From NCBI GenBank assembly GCA_934402515.1, contig CAKRTZ010000031.1, positions 1 to 26,580 of the forward strand: DNA of 26,580 nucleotides, read 5' to 3'. A model generated the notes under the pieces. The model saw only the letters and a list, made by a program, of their open reading frames with translations, was not told the origin of the DNA and did no database searches. Positions 1 to 8,057 of the stretch are shown in pieces; the first letter of the stretch is position 1, and every line of letters starts with the position of its first letter. Position numbers and translations under genes: made by a program. The stretch comes from an uncultured Lachnospiraceae bacterium. Lineage in GTDB: Bacteria; Bacillota; Clostridia; Lachnospirales; Lachnospiraceae.

Positions 1-17
1 TGCAACTTAATTAACCA

Positions 18-54
18 TTGCACAGATGGCTAAAATAAAGGCTTTTTTGTGCAA
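18..54. promoter_or_regulatory. Inverted repeat upstream of the first GH130 gene
   Basis: A 7-base inverted repeat, TTGCACA at 18-24 and TGTGCAA at 48-54, is separated by 23 bases that contain a T run. It sits 31 bases before the first GH130 start codon. It could be an operator, or the tail of a terminator of a gene outside the window. I could not place a convincing -35/-10 pair around it, so its role is open. Confidence 0.3.
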
Positions 55-85
55 AATATATAAGAAAGTATAGAGAGGGAACATC

Positions 86-1249
86 ATGTTTAATGAAAAA
101 AGAGCAATTCTCATGAAAGAGTATGAGGAACTTTTAAACAAGAAAAATACAAAGGACACCACATTTTATAATGGAATTTATGATCGATGGGTAAATCCTG
201 TTTTGACGAGAAATCATATTCCCTATTTCTGGAAATATGATATGAATCCGGAAACAAACCCTTATTTTATGGAACGCTTGGGGGTCAATGCAGTATTTAA
301 TGCGGGCGCAATCTATCTTAATGAGAAATATTATGTAGTTGCCCGTGTGGAAGGAAATGACCGTAAATCTTTCTTTGCTGTGGCAGAAAGTGATAACGGG
401 GTTGATGGTTTTCGTTTTTGGGATTATCCGATTCTACTGCCTGACACACCAAAAGAAGAAACCAATGTATATGATATGAGATTAACACAGCATGAAGACG
501 GATATATTTACGGCGTATTTTGCTCTGAGAGTAAAGATACAGAGAATCCGTCTTTATCAGCAGCAAATGCCAGCGCAGGAATTGTGCGGACACGGGATTT
601 AAAAACATGGGAGCGTCTTGATAATTTGAAGACCCAGTCTCCCCAACAACGGAATGTTGTGCTTCATCCGGAATTTGTAAATGGAAAATATGCGTTTTAC
701 ACGCGCCCTCAGGACGATTTCATAAATACCGGAACTGGTGGAGGAATCGGGTTTGCTTTGTGCGATGATATTGAACACGCAGAAATCGGTGAGGAGAAAA
801 TAATAAGCTGCCGTAAGTATCACACCATTACGGAAGAAAAAAATGGGGAAGGAACGGTTCCAATTAAAACAGATAAAGGCTGGATACATATTGCCCATGG
901 TGTGCGTAATACGGCAGCGGGACTTCGCTATGTCCTGTATGTATACATGACAGAGTTGGAAAAGCCCTGGAAGCTAATGCGGGAGCCTTCAGGATATTTC
1001 ATTGCACCATTGGGAAAAGAAAGAGTAGGAGATGTGTCGAACGTGGTATTCTCCAATGGTTGTATTGTGAATAAGGCAGGCGAAGTATTTATTTATTATG
1101 CATCAGATGATACAAGACTCCATGTAGCGACTACTACCGTGGAAAAACTGTTGGATTATGCAATGAATACCCCACAGGATCCGTTGAGAAGTGTTGATTG
1201 TGTAAAACAGAGATGCGATTTTATCAGTCAAAATATGAAATATTTATAG
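86..1249 (+). CDS. GH130 family phosphorylase, probable 4-O-beta-D-mannosyl-D-glucose phosphorylase (GH130_1 type)
   Basis: Glycoside phosphorylase of 387 residues, close to the size of characterised mannosylglucose phosphorylases (about 390). The family cleaves beta-1,4-mannosyl-glucose with phosphate to give mannose 1-phosphate and glucose in the cytoplasm. No signal peptide is visible. The motif VYDMRL places the presumed catalytic Asp at residue 130, as in known GH130_1 enzymes, and IHIAHGVR near residue 270 has the His expected in the phosphate site. The ATG at 86 follows an AGAGGGA ribosome binding site. The gene ends before a terminator-like hairpin, so it is transcribed apart from the sensor kinase downstream. 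GH130 membership is secure. The exact substrate (mannosylglucose or longer manno-oligosaccharide) is inference from overall similarity to the GH130_1 group and from the neighbourhood. Confidence 0.88.
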   Translation: MFNEKRAILMKEYEELLNKKNTKDTTFYNGIYDRWVNPVLTRNHIPYFWKYDMNPETNPYFMERLGVNAVFNAGAIYLNEKYYVVARVEGNDRKSFFAVAESDNGVDGFRFWDYPILLPDTPKEETNVYDMRLTQHEDGYIYGVFCSESKDTENPSLSAANASAGIVRTRDLKTWERLDNLKTQSPQQRNVVLHPEFVNGKYAFYTRPQDDFINTGTGGGIGFALCDDIEHAEIGEEKIISCRKYHTITEEKNGEGTVPIKTDKGWIHIAHGVRNTAAGLRYVLYVYMTELEKPWKLMREPSGYFIAPLGKERVGDVSNVVFSNGCIVNKAGEVFIYYASDDTRLHVATTTVEKLLDYAMNTPQDPLRSVDCVKQRCDFISQNMKYL

Positions 1250-1264
1250 AATAATTATAGCAGG

Positions 1265-1294
1265 AAAGCCAGTATTTTATTAAGTGCTGGCTTT
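1265..1294 (+). terminator. Terminator-like hairpin after the first GH130 gene
   Basis: AAAGCCAGTA (1265-1274) pairs with TGCTGGCTTT (1285-1294) with one G-U pair and a 10-base loop, starting 15 bases after the GH130 stop codon. The 3' arm ends in TTT and is followed by ATT, so the U tract is short and termination may be partial. The -35 box of the next promoter begins right after it. Confidence 0.6.
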
Positions 1295-1295
1295 A

Positions 1296-1325
1296 TTGAC
1301 CTGCTTAGAAAGTTTGCTGTATCAT
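1296..1325 (+). promoter_or_regulatory. Predicted sigma-A promoter for the two-component operon
   Basis: TTGACC (1296-1301) and TATCAT (1320-1325), each 5 of 6 to consensus, are spaced by 18 bases. The predicted start of transcription is near 1332, just before the GAGGGGG ribosome binding site. This placement argues against translation starting at TTG 1328 and for the ATG at 1352. It is a prediction from sequence only. Confidence 0.5.
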
Positions 1326-1351
1326 GATTGTATATACGAGGGGGTACTTTC

Positions 1352-3175
1352 ATGAAAAAACTCTGGATAAAGTTTAATGATATGCCGATTTTCTTTCGAT
1401 TATCATGTGTTATTATGATTTCCACATGCGTTTTGTGCTTTTTTTCCATATCTAACTATATGACAATTTCCAAAGAAAAAATGACCAACATTGAAGAAAT
1501 GATAAAACGCTCCGGAAAAGATTCATTAGATCAGATTGACCGTTATATTTTAGATGTATCAAAAATATCGCAGATTCCTCTTACCTACCGGATGGAAGAT
1601 GATAGCTATATTACTGCACTGAAGGAATACAATGACAGTAATCAGCTGACTTTGGAATTTCAAAAAATGAATGAGCGGATGTTTGAAGAAATTATGGCAT
1701 ACAAATCTGCAATCAACTCATGCTTTATTTTTAACAAAAATGGAAGTGGTGATTATAAAGTAAGAAAAGCCATATATCAAGTTATGAATCCTTTGGAGAG
1801 CAAATGGTTTCAGGACTGCCATGAGCAGTTTGGAAAGCCCGTAATTGTAAACACCTATGAGATGCCTTATGTTGCAGATTCTGCGAATATTCCACTATAT
1901 GTATTTGGAATTGCAAGAGGAATTTTAAAAATTGAAACCAATGAAATTGTTGGGGTGCTGTTAATTAATACGGAAATAGATTATATCAGGGACATTGTTG
2001 AGAATGTCAGCGTCTCGGAAAATCACAGAACCATTATTTTGTGCGATGACTGTACTATTTATGATACAGTCAAACAAAATATTGGAAAAGTGCCACAGGA
2101 GGAACTTGTCCGTCTTGCAGAAAACGTAGAGGATACGGTTAAAGTAATGGAACTGGAAAACGGAAAACGGACTCTTATCTATGTAGTGCAATCAGATGTA
2201 TCAGATTGGAAACTAATCAGCCTTGTTCCGGAAGAAGAAGTATTGGGAGAATTAAAGGCAGCTCAACAGAGAATTATTGTCCAGACAGTAATGGGCATAG
2301 GGGTAATGTTGGTTTTGCTTTTTTTCATTATAGCCAGGATAAGCAGGTCTATTCACAAGCTGGAAGCGGTGATGAAATTGGCGGAGCAGGGTGACTTTAA
2401 TCAACATGTAAAAGTGGAAAGTAAGGATGAAATTGGAAATCTGACAATTCTGTTTAATTCTATGGTAAAGCGAATTAACAATCTCATTAACGAGGTCTAC
2501 AAACAGAAACTATATCATTCGGAAATGGAATTACAAATGCTGCAGGCGCAGATTAATCCTCATTTTTTATACAATGCACTGGAATCTATCAGTATGCTTG
2601 CCATTATGAATGACGATGACCAGACATCAGAAATGGCCTCCAATCTCGGACACATCATGAGATATGGAATAAGTAACTATAATGTGGAGGTGTCCCTGTA
2701 TGAGGAAATTTTTAATCTAAAAAAATATATTTCCTTCCAGGAAATGCGGTTTAAGTCTATTTACACTATTATGATTCATATCAATCCGGAATTATATGAA
2801 ATCAAAATGATAAAAATGATTCTTCAGCCTATTTTGGAAAATGCCATCTACCATGGAATGAAGGATACTGTAAAGGATGGAAAAATTATAATTTCTGCCA
2901 GAATTAAGGATAGAAATGTACTGGAATTATCGGTATACGATAATGGAATTGGTATGACAGAGGAAGAAGTTCACGATTTAAATGAGTATATCCAAGGAAA
3001 TAATCAGAAATATAAGAGTATAGGACTGCGCAATGTCAATAGACGCATTAAACTACAATATGGAGACAATTACGGATTAACAGTAGAAAGTCAAAAGAAC
3101 GAGGGAACGACAGTTTATGCAACCATATATATAGACAGCCATGTGTCTTTTGCAGATGAGGAGACAAAGGGATGA
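1352..3175 (+). CDS. Membrane sensor histidine kinase, YesM/LytS type
   Basis: Sensor kinase of 607 residues that would phosphorylate the response regulator encoded next. In order: a transmembrane segment at about 15-35, an extracellular dCache-like region to about 305, a second transmembrane segment at about 308-328, a HAMP linker to about 380, a His_kinase (PF06580-type) box QINPHFLYN with phospho-acceptor His404, and an HATPase domain with N box around Asn497 and the DNGIG loop at 530-534. I chose ATG 1352 over the in-frame TTG at 1328 because a GAGGGGG site lies 6 bases before the ATG and the predicted promoter overlaps the TTG. Its stop overlaps the regulator start (ATGA), implying coupled translation. 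The ligand is unknown; a mannan-derived oligosaccharide or its bound importer protein is inference from the neighbours. Confidence 0.9.
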   Translation: MKKLWIKFNDMPIFFRLSCVIMISTCVLCFFSISNYMTISKEKMTNIEEMIKRSGKDSLDQIDRYILDVSKISQIPLTYRMEDDSYITALKEYNDSNQLTLEFQKMNERMFEEIMAYKSAINSCFIFNKNGSGDYKVRKAIYQVMNPLESKWFQDCHEQFGKPVIVNTYEMPYVADSANIPLYVFGIARGILKIETNEIVGVLLINTEIDYIRDIVENVSVSENHRTIILCDDCTIYDTVKQNIGKVPQEELVRLAENVEDTVKVMELENGKRTLIYVVQSDVSDWKLISLVPEEEVLGELKAAQQRIIVQTVMGIGVMLVLLFFIIARISRSIHKLEAVMKLAEQGDFNQHVKVESKDEIGNLTILFNSMVKRINNLINEVYKQKLYHSEMELQMLQAQINPHFLYNALESISMLAIMNDDDQTSEMASNLGHIMRYGISNYNVEVSLYEEIFNLKKYISFQEMRFKSIYTIMIHINPELYEIKMIKMILQPILENAIYHGMKDTVKDGKIIISARIKDRNVLELSVYDNGIGMTEEEVHDLNEYIQGNNQKYKSIGLRNVNRRIKLQYGDNYGLTVESQKNEGTTVYATIYIDSHVSFADEETKG

Positions 3176-4719
3176 AAATAATACTTGTAGATGATGATGA
3201 AATTATCCGTATCGGTATGCGTAAAATGATTTGTAAAGACATCGGGGAAATTTGTAGTGTATCTGAATTTTCCAATGGATTAGATGCCTTAAACTATGTG
3301 AAGGAAAATGAGAATATCCATCTGATTATCACGGATATCCGAATGCCAGTTATGGACGGACTGGAATTGATTGAAAAAGTCAGGGAAATTAATCCGGATA
3401 TTAAATTTATTGTGTTAAGTGGATTTGACGAATTTAATTACATCAGGCGTGCTTTTAAGGATGGTGTTGTTGACTATTTTTTAAAACCGATTAACAGACA
3501 GGAGCTTATTTCGCATATCCGGAAAATAGAAAAGGAAATTAGCATAAAGGAGGATGAAGCAGAATTTGAAAAAATCCGGCAGGAAGAAGTTCTTTCCGAT
3601 ATGCTGAAAAAAGCGGTCAATGGTGAACAAAATGCAATAGAACAGCTCTGCAAACGAGTGGATATTTCTGTTGGAACCCCTTATATCCTATTATCCATGG
3701 AAATTGGCTTTTACTATAAAAACGGGGTAAAAAAACAGGAACTTCCAGGATATGTTTCTGAGATGAAAAGCGTTCTTGAAACAAGTATGAAAGAGAATGG
3801 ATACAAACAGATTTTATTCACAGGGGCGAATTCTATTTGTTCGATGATTCTGTTGGAGGATGCTGCAAATTATCAATGGCTCTATCAGTATTTTAAAGAA
3901 ATGTTGGAGGATTTGAAAAAAACATTTTTAATTTGTATAGGAATCAGTAACATACATACAGACCTGAGCAATATTTATCAGACCTATAAGGAATCCCAGG
4001 ATGCAGTATCGTTTAGATTTTATATGGGAAATAACAAGATTTTTCAGTATCAGGATATTAAGGATAAGAGCGTTGACTTTGAATATGATATCAAAGCGTT
4101 GGCTGAAACGTTGTCCTTAGAAATTGAGTTAATGGATTATCCAAAAGTGAGGGGAAAGATCAGCCAGTTTTTTTTGGACATAAGTTTTTTGAAACCTGAA
4201 AAAATCAGAAACTATGTGAGAAACCTGCTATATATTCTTGCTCTGAAGATTAATGGATTTGAGAAAGCACTTGGATATTGTGGTGTTGACTATGAATGGA
4301 TGATTTCCAACATAGGGACTTATAATGAACTCAAGGAATTTATTCTTTTATTAATGAAAAACTGCATTCAGCAAATGAGTCAAGAAAAGGAGAAAAAGAG
4401 AACTAACAGAATCGAAATGGCAAAGGCATATCTGGCAGAGCATTACATGGAATTGATTTCTTTAAACGATGTTGCAGCGTTTGTAGAACTGAATCCCTCC
4501 TATTTTTCCAATCTGTTTAAATCAGAAATGGGAATGAATTTTTCAGAATATCTGATGAAAATACGGATGGAAAAGGCAATGCAGTTGTTACGGGATCCCA
4601 AGATAAGGATATATGAAATTGGCGGAATGGTAGGATATGAGGATGCAGTATCTTTTGGAAGGGCATTTAAAAAATTTGTAGGGATGTCCCCAAAAGAATA
4701 CAGAAATACAGTTTATTAG
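3172..4719 (+). CDS. Response regulator, receiver plus AraC-type DNA-binding domain (YesN type)
   Basis: Transcription regulator of 515 residues, partner of the kinase just upstream, with a 4-base ATGA overlap. The receiver domain covers about 1-120 with acidic pair Asp8/Asp9, phospho-acceptor Asp55 in TDIRMP, switch Ser83 and Lys105 in FLKP. A middle region of about 300 residues has no motif I recognise, as is usual for YesN-type proteins. The last 100 residues are an AraC HTH pair, including LNPSYFSNLFKSEMG and the closing GMSPKEYR. Known members activate the neighbouring carbohydrate genes; control of the GH130/GH26 and importer genes here is inferred from position. The binding site was not identified. 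The start shares its translation signal with the kinase gene end. Confidence 0.92.
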   Translation: MKIILVDDDEIIRIGMRKMICKDIGEICSVSEFSNGLDALNYVKENENIHLIITDIRMPVMDGLELIEKVREINPDIKFIVLSGFDEFNYIRRAFKDGVVDYFLKPINRQELISHIRKIEKEISIKEDEAEFEKIRQEEVLSDMLKKAVNGEQNAIEQLCKRVDISVGTPYILLSMEIGFYYKNGVKKQELPGYVSEMKSVLETSMKENGYKQILFTGANSICSMILLEDAANYQWLYQYFKEMLEDLKKTFLICIGISNIHTDLSNIYQTYKESQDAVSFRFYMGNNKIFQYQDIKDKSVDFEYDIKALAETLSLEIELMDYPKVRGKISQFFLDISFLKPEKIRNYVRNLLYILALKINGFEKALGYCGVDYEWMISNIGTYNELKEFILLLMKNCIQQMSQEKEKKRTNRIEMAKAYLAEHYMELISLNDVAAFVELNPSYFSNLFKSEMGMNFSEYLMKIRMEKAMQLLRDPKIRIYEIGGMVGYEDAVSFGRAFKKFVGMSPKEYRNTVY

Positions 4720-4815
4720 AAAGACAAAAAAGAAATGTATATAAAAATAAAACGGCGTAGTGTTTTAGGGAGAGATAACTTGATAACATAAAGAAAAAAA
4801 CAAAGGGAGGAAGGT

Positions 4816-6024
4816 ATGAAAAAACCTGTAATCAAGTGTTCACCTAATGCAGTCATAGAACCTAAAGCGGGATGTGAGTGGGCTAATACAATGGTCTTGA
4901 ATCCCGCTATTTTTATCGAAAAAGGAAGCGATACTATCCACATGCTTTTCCGGGCAACTGGCTCGTGGCATGAGAAAAACCTGAGAGGACTTTCAGACCC
5001 ATATCCTATTTTCCTGGGGTATGCAGTCAGTGAGGATAACGGAGAAAACTGGGATGTAGATTTCAGCCGCCCCGCACTGGCTCCGAAACTGGAATATGAT
5101 ATGGATAAGATGTATATACAGGATGTATTCGGAAAATGGGTTCCCAATTATGCGAATGGCTGTATTGAAGACCCACGCGTTTTTACGCTGGATGGAAAAT
5201 ACTATTTAACAGCAGCTTGCAGAATGTTTCCACCCGGAGCCTATTGGGAAGGTGATAAACGTCGGGATAATGTTCCGGACTGGGCGTTGGAGGAGAACAA
5301 TCCTTTTGGCAGTGCAGCATATAAAAATGACACAACAACTGTTTTGTTTGAAATCAACTTACCTGCATTAAAAAAGAGAGAGTATGAGAGTGCCTTTCGT
5401 TATGTATGTGCATTAACCGATGGAAGCCTGACAGATAACAGAGATGTATTCTTCTTCCCGGAAAAGATGAAGATCGATGGAAAAATGCAGTATATTATGT
5501 TGCATAGACCAGATGTTCCAGACAAGTTTTCTTGCGCAAAAGGCATTTATAAACCATCGATTCTGATCGCAGCAGCCGAGAGCCTCGAGGATTTTGTAAC
5601 AGAAAAAGTACAGCACAAACTTCTGGCAGTAAGTGAATTTGACTGGGAAGAAGAACGGATTGGTGCAAGTTTTCCTCCCATCAGAATTGATGACAGAGAC
5701 TGGCTGGTTTCCTATCACGGAAAGCAACTGCCGGAATATGGCTATACGCAGTCTTTTATGATTGTCAGGGAACAACAAAATGGATTTCCAGAAATTATTC
5801 ATAGATGTTCTTCCAGACTGCTGTATGCGAAACAGGAGTGGGAATTGCCGGACTTGTTTTTGTGTCCCTGTATTTTTACTACCGGTGGAATTGTAAAAGA
5901 TGACGAACTGATTATGAGTTATGGAGCAGCTGACCAAAAAATCGGAATGGCATGGGCATGTTTTGATGAGATTGTAGAGTATGTCAGAACATTTGACAGC
6001 AAGGGAAATCAACAGGAGGAATAG
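4816..6024 (+). CDS. GH130 family mannoside phosphorylase, probable GH130_2 type
   Basis: A second GH130 protein, 402 residues, with no signal peptide, so cytoplasmic. The presumed catalytic Asp119 lies in GCIEDPRVF, and the stretch from NRDVFFFPEK to YIMLHRPD matches the phosphate-binding FPEK/HRP region of GH130_2 phosphorylases, which release mannose 1-phosphate from manno-oligosaccharide ends. The retained basic residues favour phosphorylase over the hydrolase-type GH130 proteins. It is longer than the roughly 330-350 residues typical of GH130_2; the extra sequence includes a stretch around residues 136-170 rich in Trp, Pro and charged residues. The ATG at 4816 has a good GGGAGG site 5 bases upstream. 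It lies 96 bases after the regulator and 8 bases before the GH26 start, so it is probably co-transcribed with GH26 and the esterase. Exact chain-length preference cannot be read from sequence. Confidence 0.85.
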   Translation: MKKPVIKCSPNAVIEPKAGCEWANTMVLNPAIFIEKGSDTIHMLFRATGSWHEKNLRGLSDPYPIFLGYAVSEDNGENWDVDFSRPALAPKLEYDMDKMYIQDVFGKWVPNYANGCIEDPRVFTLDGKYYLTAACRMFPPGAYWEGDKRRDNVPDWALEENNPFGSAAYKNDTTTVLFEINLPALKKREYESAFRYVCALTDGSLTDNRDVFFFPEKMKIDGKMQYIMLHRPDVPDKFSCAKGIYKPSILIAAAESLEDFVTEKVQHKLLAVSEFDWEEERIGASFPPIRIDDRDWLVSYHGKQLPEYGYTQSFMIVREQQNGFPEIIHRCSSRLLYAKQEWELPDLFLCPCIFTTGGIVKDDELIMSYGAADQKIGMAWACFDEIVEYVRTFDSKGNQQEE

Positions 6025-6032
6025 AAAATCTG

Positions 6033-7151
6033 GTGTTAAGGACGAATGACAGAGAGATTAAGTTAGTAGATGCGGATGCTGTGGAAAGCGTAAATTCCTT
6101 ATATAGATATTTGCAGGATGTTGGAAAAAAGTACCTTTTATTTGGGCATCAGTCAGATAACGCGGAAGGAATCGTGAGAAAAGAAGGGATTATATCGGAT
6201 ACTTTCCATACGGTTGGAGCGTATCCTGCCATTACAGGATTTGAGATGCTTAATGTAGTAGAAGATGAGGACAAGTATGTAGAACTGGTAAAGCGTGCAT
6301 ATAAGAATTACAGCATTGCTACATTGTGTGATCACATGCCCAATTTTTCTTCCACAGCAGCTATTTCCACCTGTTATGATATGACACCAGTTTATGAAGA
6401 CATAATGCCAGGTGGAAAAGATCATGACAAATTTTTGGCACGCCTTGATATAACAGCGGAGTTTGCACATTACTGCAGGGATGATAATGGGAATTTGATA
6501 CCCATTATCTATAGGCCTTTCCATGAAAATTCGGGAACATGGTTCTGGTGGGGGACTTCTAATCTGACAAAGGAGCAGTTTATCAGTCTATGGAGATTTA
6601 CTGTAGAATATTTGCGGAATGTTAAAGAAGTACATAATCTGTTATATGCGTATTCACCCAATGGGCATTTTTTAGATGAGGAAAACTATTTAAGCAGATA
6701 TCCGGGAGACGATTATGTAGATATTATTGGCTTTGATGTTTATCATGACAGGCCGTCCTATTATGACAATTGGATGGAGCAAACAAGGCAGGATGCAAGA
6801 ATTGCAGTCAGAATCGCAAATCAAAGACAAAAGGTTGCAGCTATTACCGAGGCAGGATTACGCTATGATGGATGCAATGGTCTGGCTGATAAAGGAAATA
6901 CAATTAAGAACTGGTATACCATGCTTTGTGAAACCTTAATGAGTGACCCTACAGCAAAACAAGTTGCTTATGTGATGACATGGCGAAACCAGGATAAAAG
7001 TCACTTTTGGGTTCCCTATGATGATGGGAATGAAAATCGTCATGAAATGGCAGACGACTTTGTAGCATTTTATAAACGTGATGATGTAATTTTTGCAGAC
7101 CGTATTGAAAATCAATTTACAACAGCATTGAAAAAGAAAGAGAAAGGGTAA
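6033..7151 (+). CDS. GH26 endo-beta-1,4-mannanase without signal peptide
   Basis: Glycoside hydrolase family 26 protein of 372 residues that would cut beta-1,4-mannan or glucomannan chains by the retaining mechanism. The acid/base Glu165 is in YRPFHENSGTWFWWG and the nucleophile Glu273 in ITEAG, both typical of GH26. The N-terminus (MLRTNDREIK) is hydrophilic with no signal peptide, lipobox or anchor, and there is no carbohydrate-binding module, so it probably works in the cytoplasm on imported oligosaccharides. The start is not certain: GTG 6033 is 12 bases after AGGAGGA (6014-6020), a long gap, and an in-frame CTG at 6030 would be spaced 9. No in-frame ATG exists nearby upstream. It follows the second GH130 by 8 bases and precedes the esterase by 14. 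Other GH26 specificities (for example exo-mannobiohydrolase) remain possible. Confidence 0.9.
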   Translation: MLRTNDREIKLVDADAVESVNSLYRYLQDVGKKYLLFGHQSDNAEGIVRKEGIISDTFHTVGAYPAITGFEMLNVVEDEDKYVELVKRAYKNYSIATLCDHMPNFSSTAAISTCYDMTPVYEDIMPGGKDHDKFLARLDITAEFAHYCRDDNGNLIPIIYRPFHENSGTWFWWGTSNLTKEQFISLWRFTVEYLRNVKEVHNLLYAYSPNGHFLDEENYLSRYPGDDYVDIIGFDVYHDRPSYYDNWMEQTRQDARIAVRIANQRQKVAAITEAGLRYDGCNGLADKGNTIKNWYTMLCETLMSDPTAKQVAYVMTWRNQDKSHFWVPYDDGNENRHEMADDFVAFYKRDDVIFADRIENQFTTALKKKEKG

Positions 7152-7165
7152 GGAACAATAAAGAA

Positions 7166-7942
7166 ATGGCGATTTTAACGGTAGAGATTTTTTCCAAATT
7201 ATTAGAGCGCAAAGTCCCGGTGAGCGTAATTGTTCCCCTTGATAATCCTATGAAAAAGGAACAGCCTCAACGTTACAGGATGCTGATCTTACTACATGGA
7301 TATAATGGAAACAATATGGACTGGATAACAAACACGGATATTGTGCGCTATGCAGAAGAAAATAATCTGGCTATCGTAATGCCTGCAGGAGAAAATAAAT
7401 TTTATATCGATAATTGGAAAACAAAGGAACCTTATGGCAGATTTATAGGGGAAGAACTGGTAGATTATATGAGAAAGCTGCTGCCAGTGTCCTGCGAGCG
7501 GAGAGATACTTGTATTGGCGGTTTGTCTATGGGTGGTTACGGAGCTTTGGTAAACGGGTTGAGATATCCGGATACTTTTGGTTTCATTATATCTCTTTCT
7601 GGAGCATTGTTTTTAGAAAAACTATTGCGTGAAGATACAGAGGAGTCATTAAGCAGGAGAAAGAAATTTGATGCATTATTGGGAACCTATGAGGAATTGA
7701 GAAAAACAGATGCAGATTATGCAAATCTTCTGGAACGAATTCTACAATCCGAAAGACGAAATGTGCCTGCTATCTATCTTGCATGCGGAACGGACGATTT
7801 CTGGTATCGGGCAAGTAGAGACTTTTCAGACTATTTGAAGCAGATGGGAGTTGAGCATGGCTTTACTGAAACAAAGGCAGACCATGAGTGGAACTTCTGG
7901 AATGCCTATATAGAAAAGGCAATTCATTGGTTTGCTCAATGA
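7166..7942 (+). CDS. Alpha/beta-hydrolase esterase (CE1-like/esterase D family), possible manno-oligosaccharide acetyl esterase
   Basis: Serine esterase of 258 residues with the alpha/beta-hydrolase fold. The oxyanion-region motif LLHGYNGN is at 42-49, the nucleophile Ser121 is in GGLSMGGYGAL, and a plausible Asp210 (CGTDDFW) and His240 (DHEWNFW) complete the triad. No signal peptide is seen, so it is cytoplasmic. Family members act on acetyl, feruloyl or short acyl esters and are often annotated as tributyrin esterase. Its place directly after GH26 suggests removal of acetyl groups from imported acetylated mannan fragments, but this is inference, and it does not resemble the SGNH-type CE2 or CE17 mannan esterases. 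The start at ATG 7166 is preceded by a modest AAGGA site 11 bases upstream. Confidence 0.8.
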   Translation: MAILTVEIFSKLLERKVPVSVIVPLDNPMKKEQPQRYRMLILLHGYNGNNMDWITNTDIVRYAEENNLAIVMPAGENKFYIDNWKTKEPYGRFIGEELVDYMRKLLPVSCERRDTCIGGLSMGGYGALVNGLRYPDTFGFIISLSGALFLEKLLREDTEESLSRRKKFDALLGTYEELRKTDADYANLLERILQSERRNVPAIYLACGTDDFWYRASRDFSDYLKQMGVEHGFTETKADHEWNFWNAYIEKAIHWFAQ

Positions 7943-7991
7943 AAACAGACACCATAAAACTTGCATACAAAACGAAACAGATGCAGTTAAA

Positions 7992-8020
7992 TTGAGAATT
8001 TGACTATGGTACTTTAAATA
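7992..8020 (+). promoter_or_regulatory. Weak candidate promoter before the sugar-binding protein gene
   Basis: TTGAGA (7992-7997) and TAAATA (8015-8020) are spaced by 17 bases in the 115-base gap between the esterase and the binding-protein gene. The -10 match is poor. A separate promoter here would fit the usual high expression of a binding protein, but read-through from upstream is equally possible. Confidence 0.3.
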
Positions 8021-8057
8021 TGCGCAGAGGCGTAAATCAAATTATGGAGGAAAAATA

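Noticed and set aside
1328..1351. TTG start for the sensor kinase
   Set aside because: It overlaps the predicted promoter/transcript start region and has no ribosome binding site; ATG 1352 has GAGGGGG 6 bases upstream.
4716..5147. Minus-strand open frame of 143 codons
   Set aside because: It lies opposite the second GH130 gene, has no ribosome binding site or recognisable motif, and its composition is the mirror of the real gene.
5413..6012. Minus-strand open frame of 199 codons
   Set aside because: It is fully antisense to the GH130 coding sequence with Cys/Phe/Ile-rich translation and no family motif.
6076..6096. CcpA cre-like sequence near the GH26 gene start
   Set aside because: The spacing inside TGGAAAGCG is one base off the cre consensus and it lies within coding sequence.
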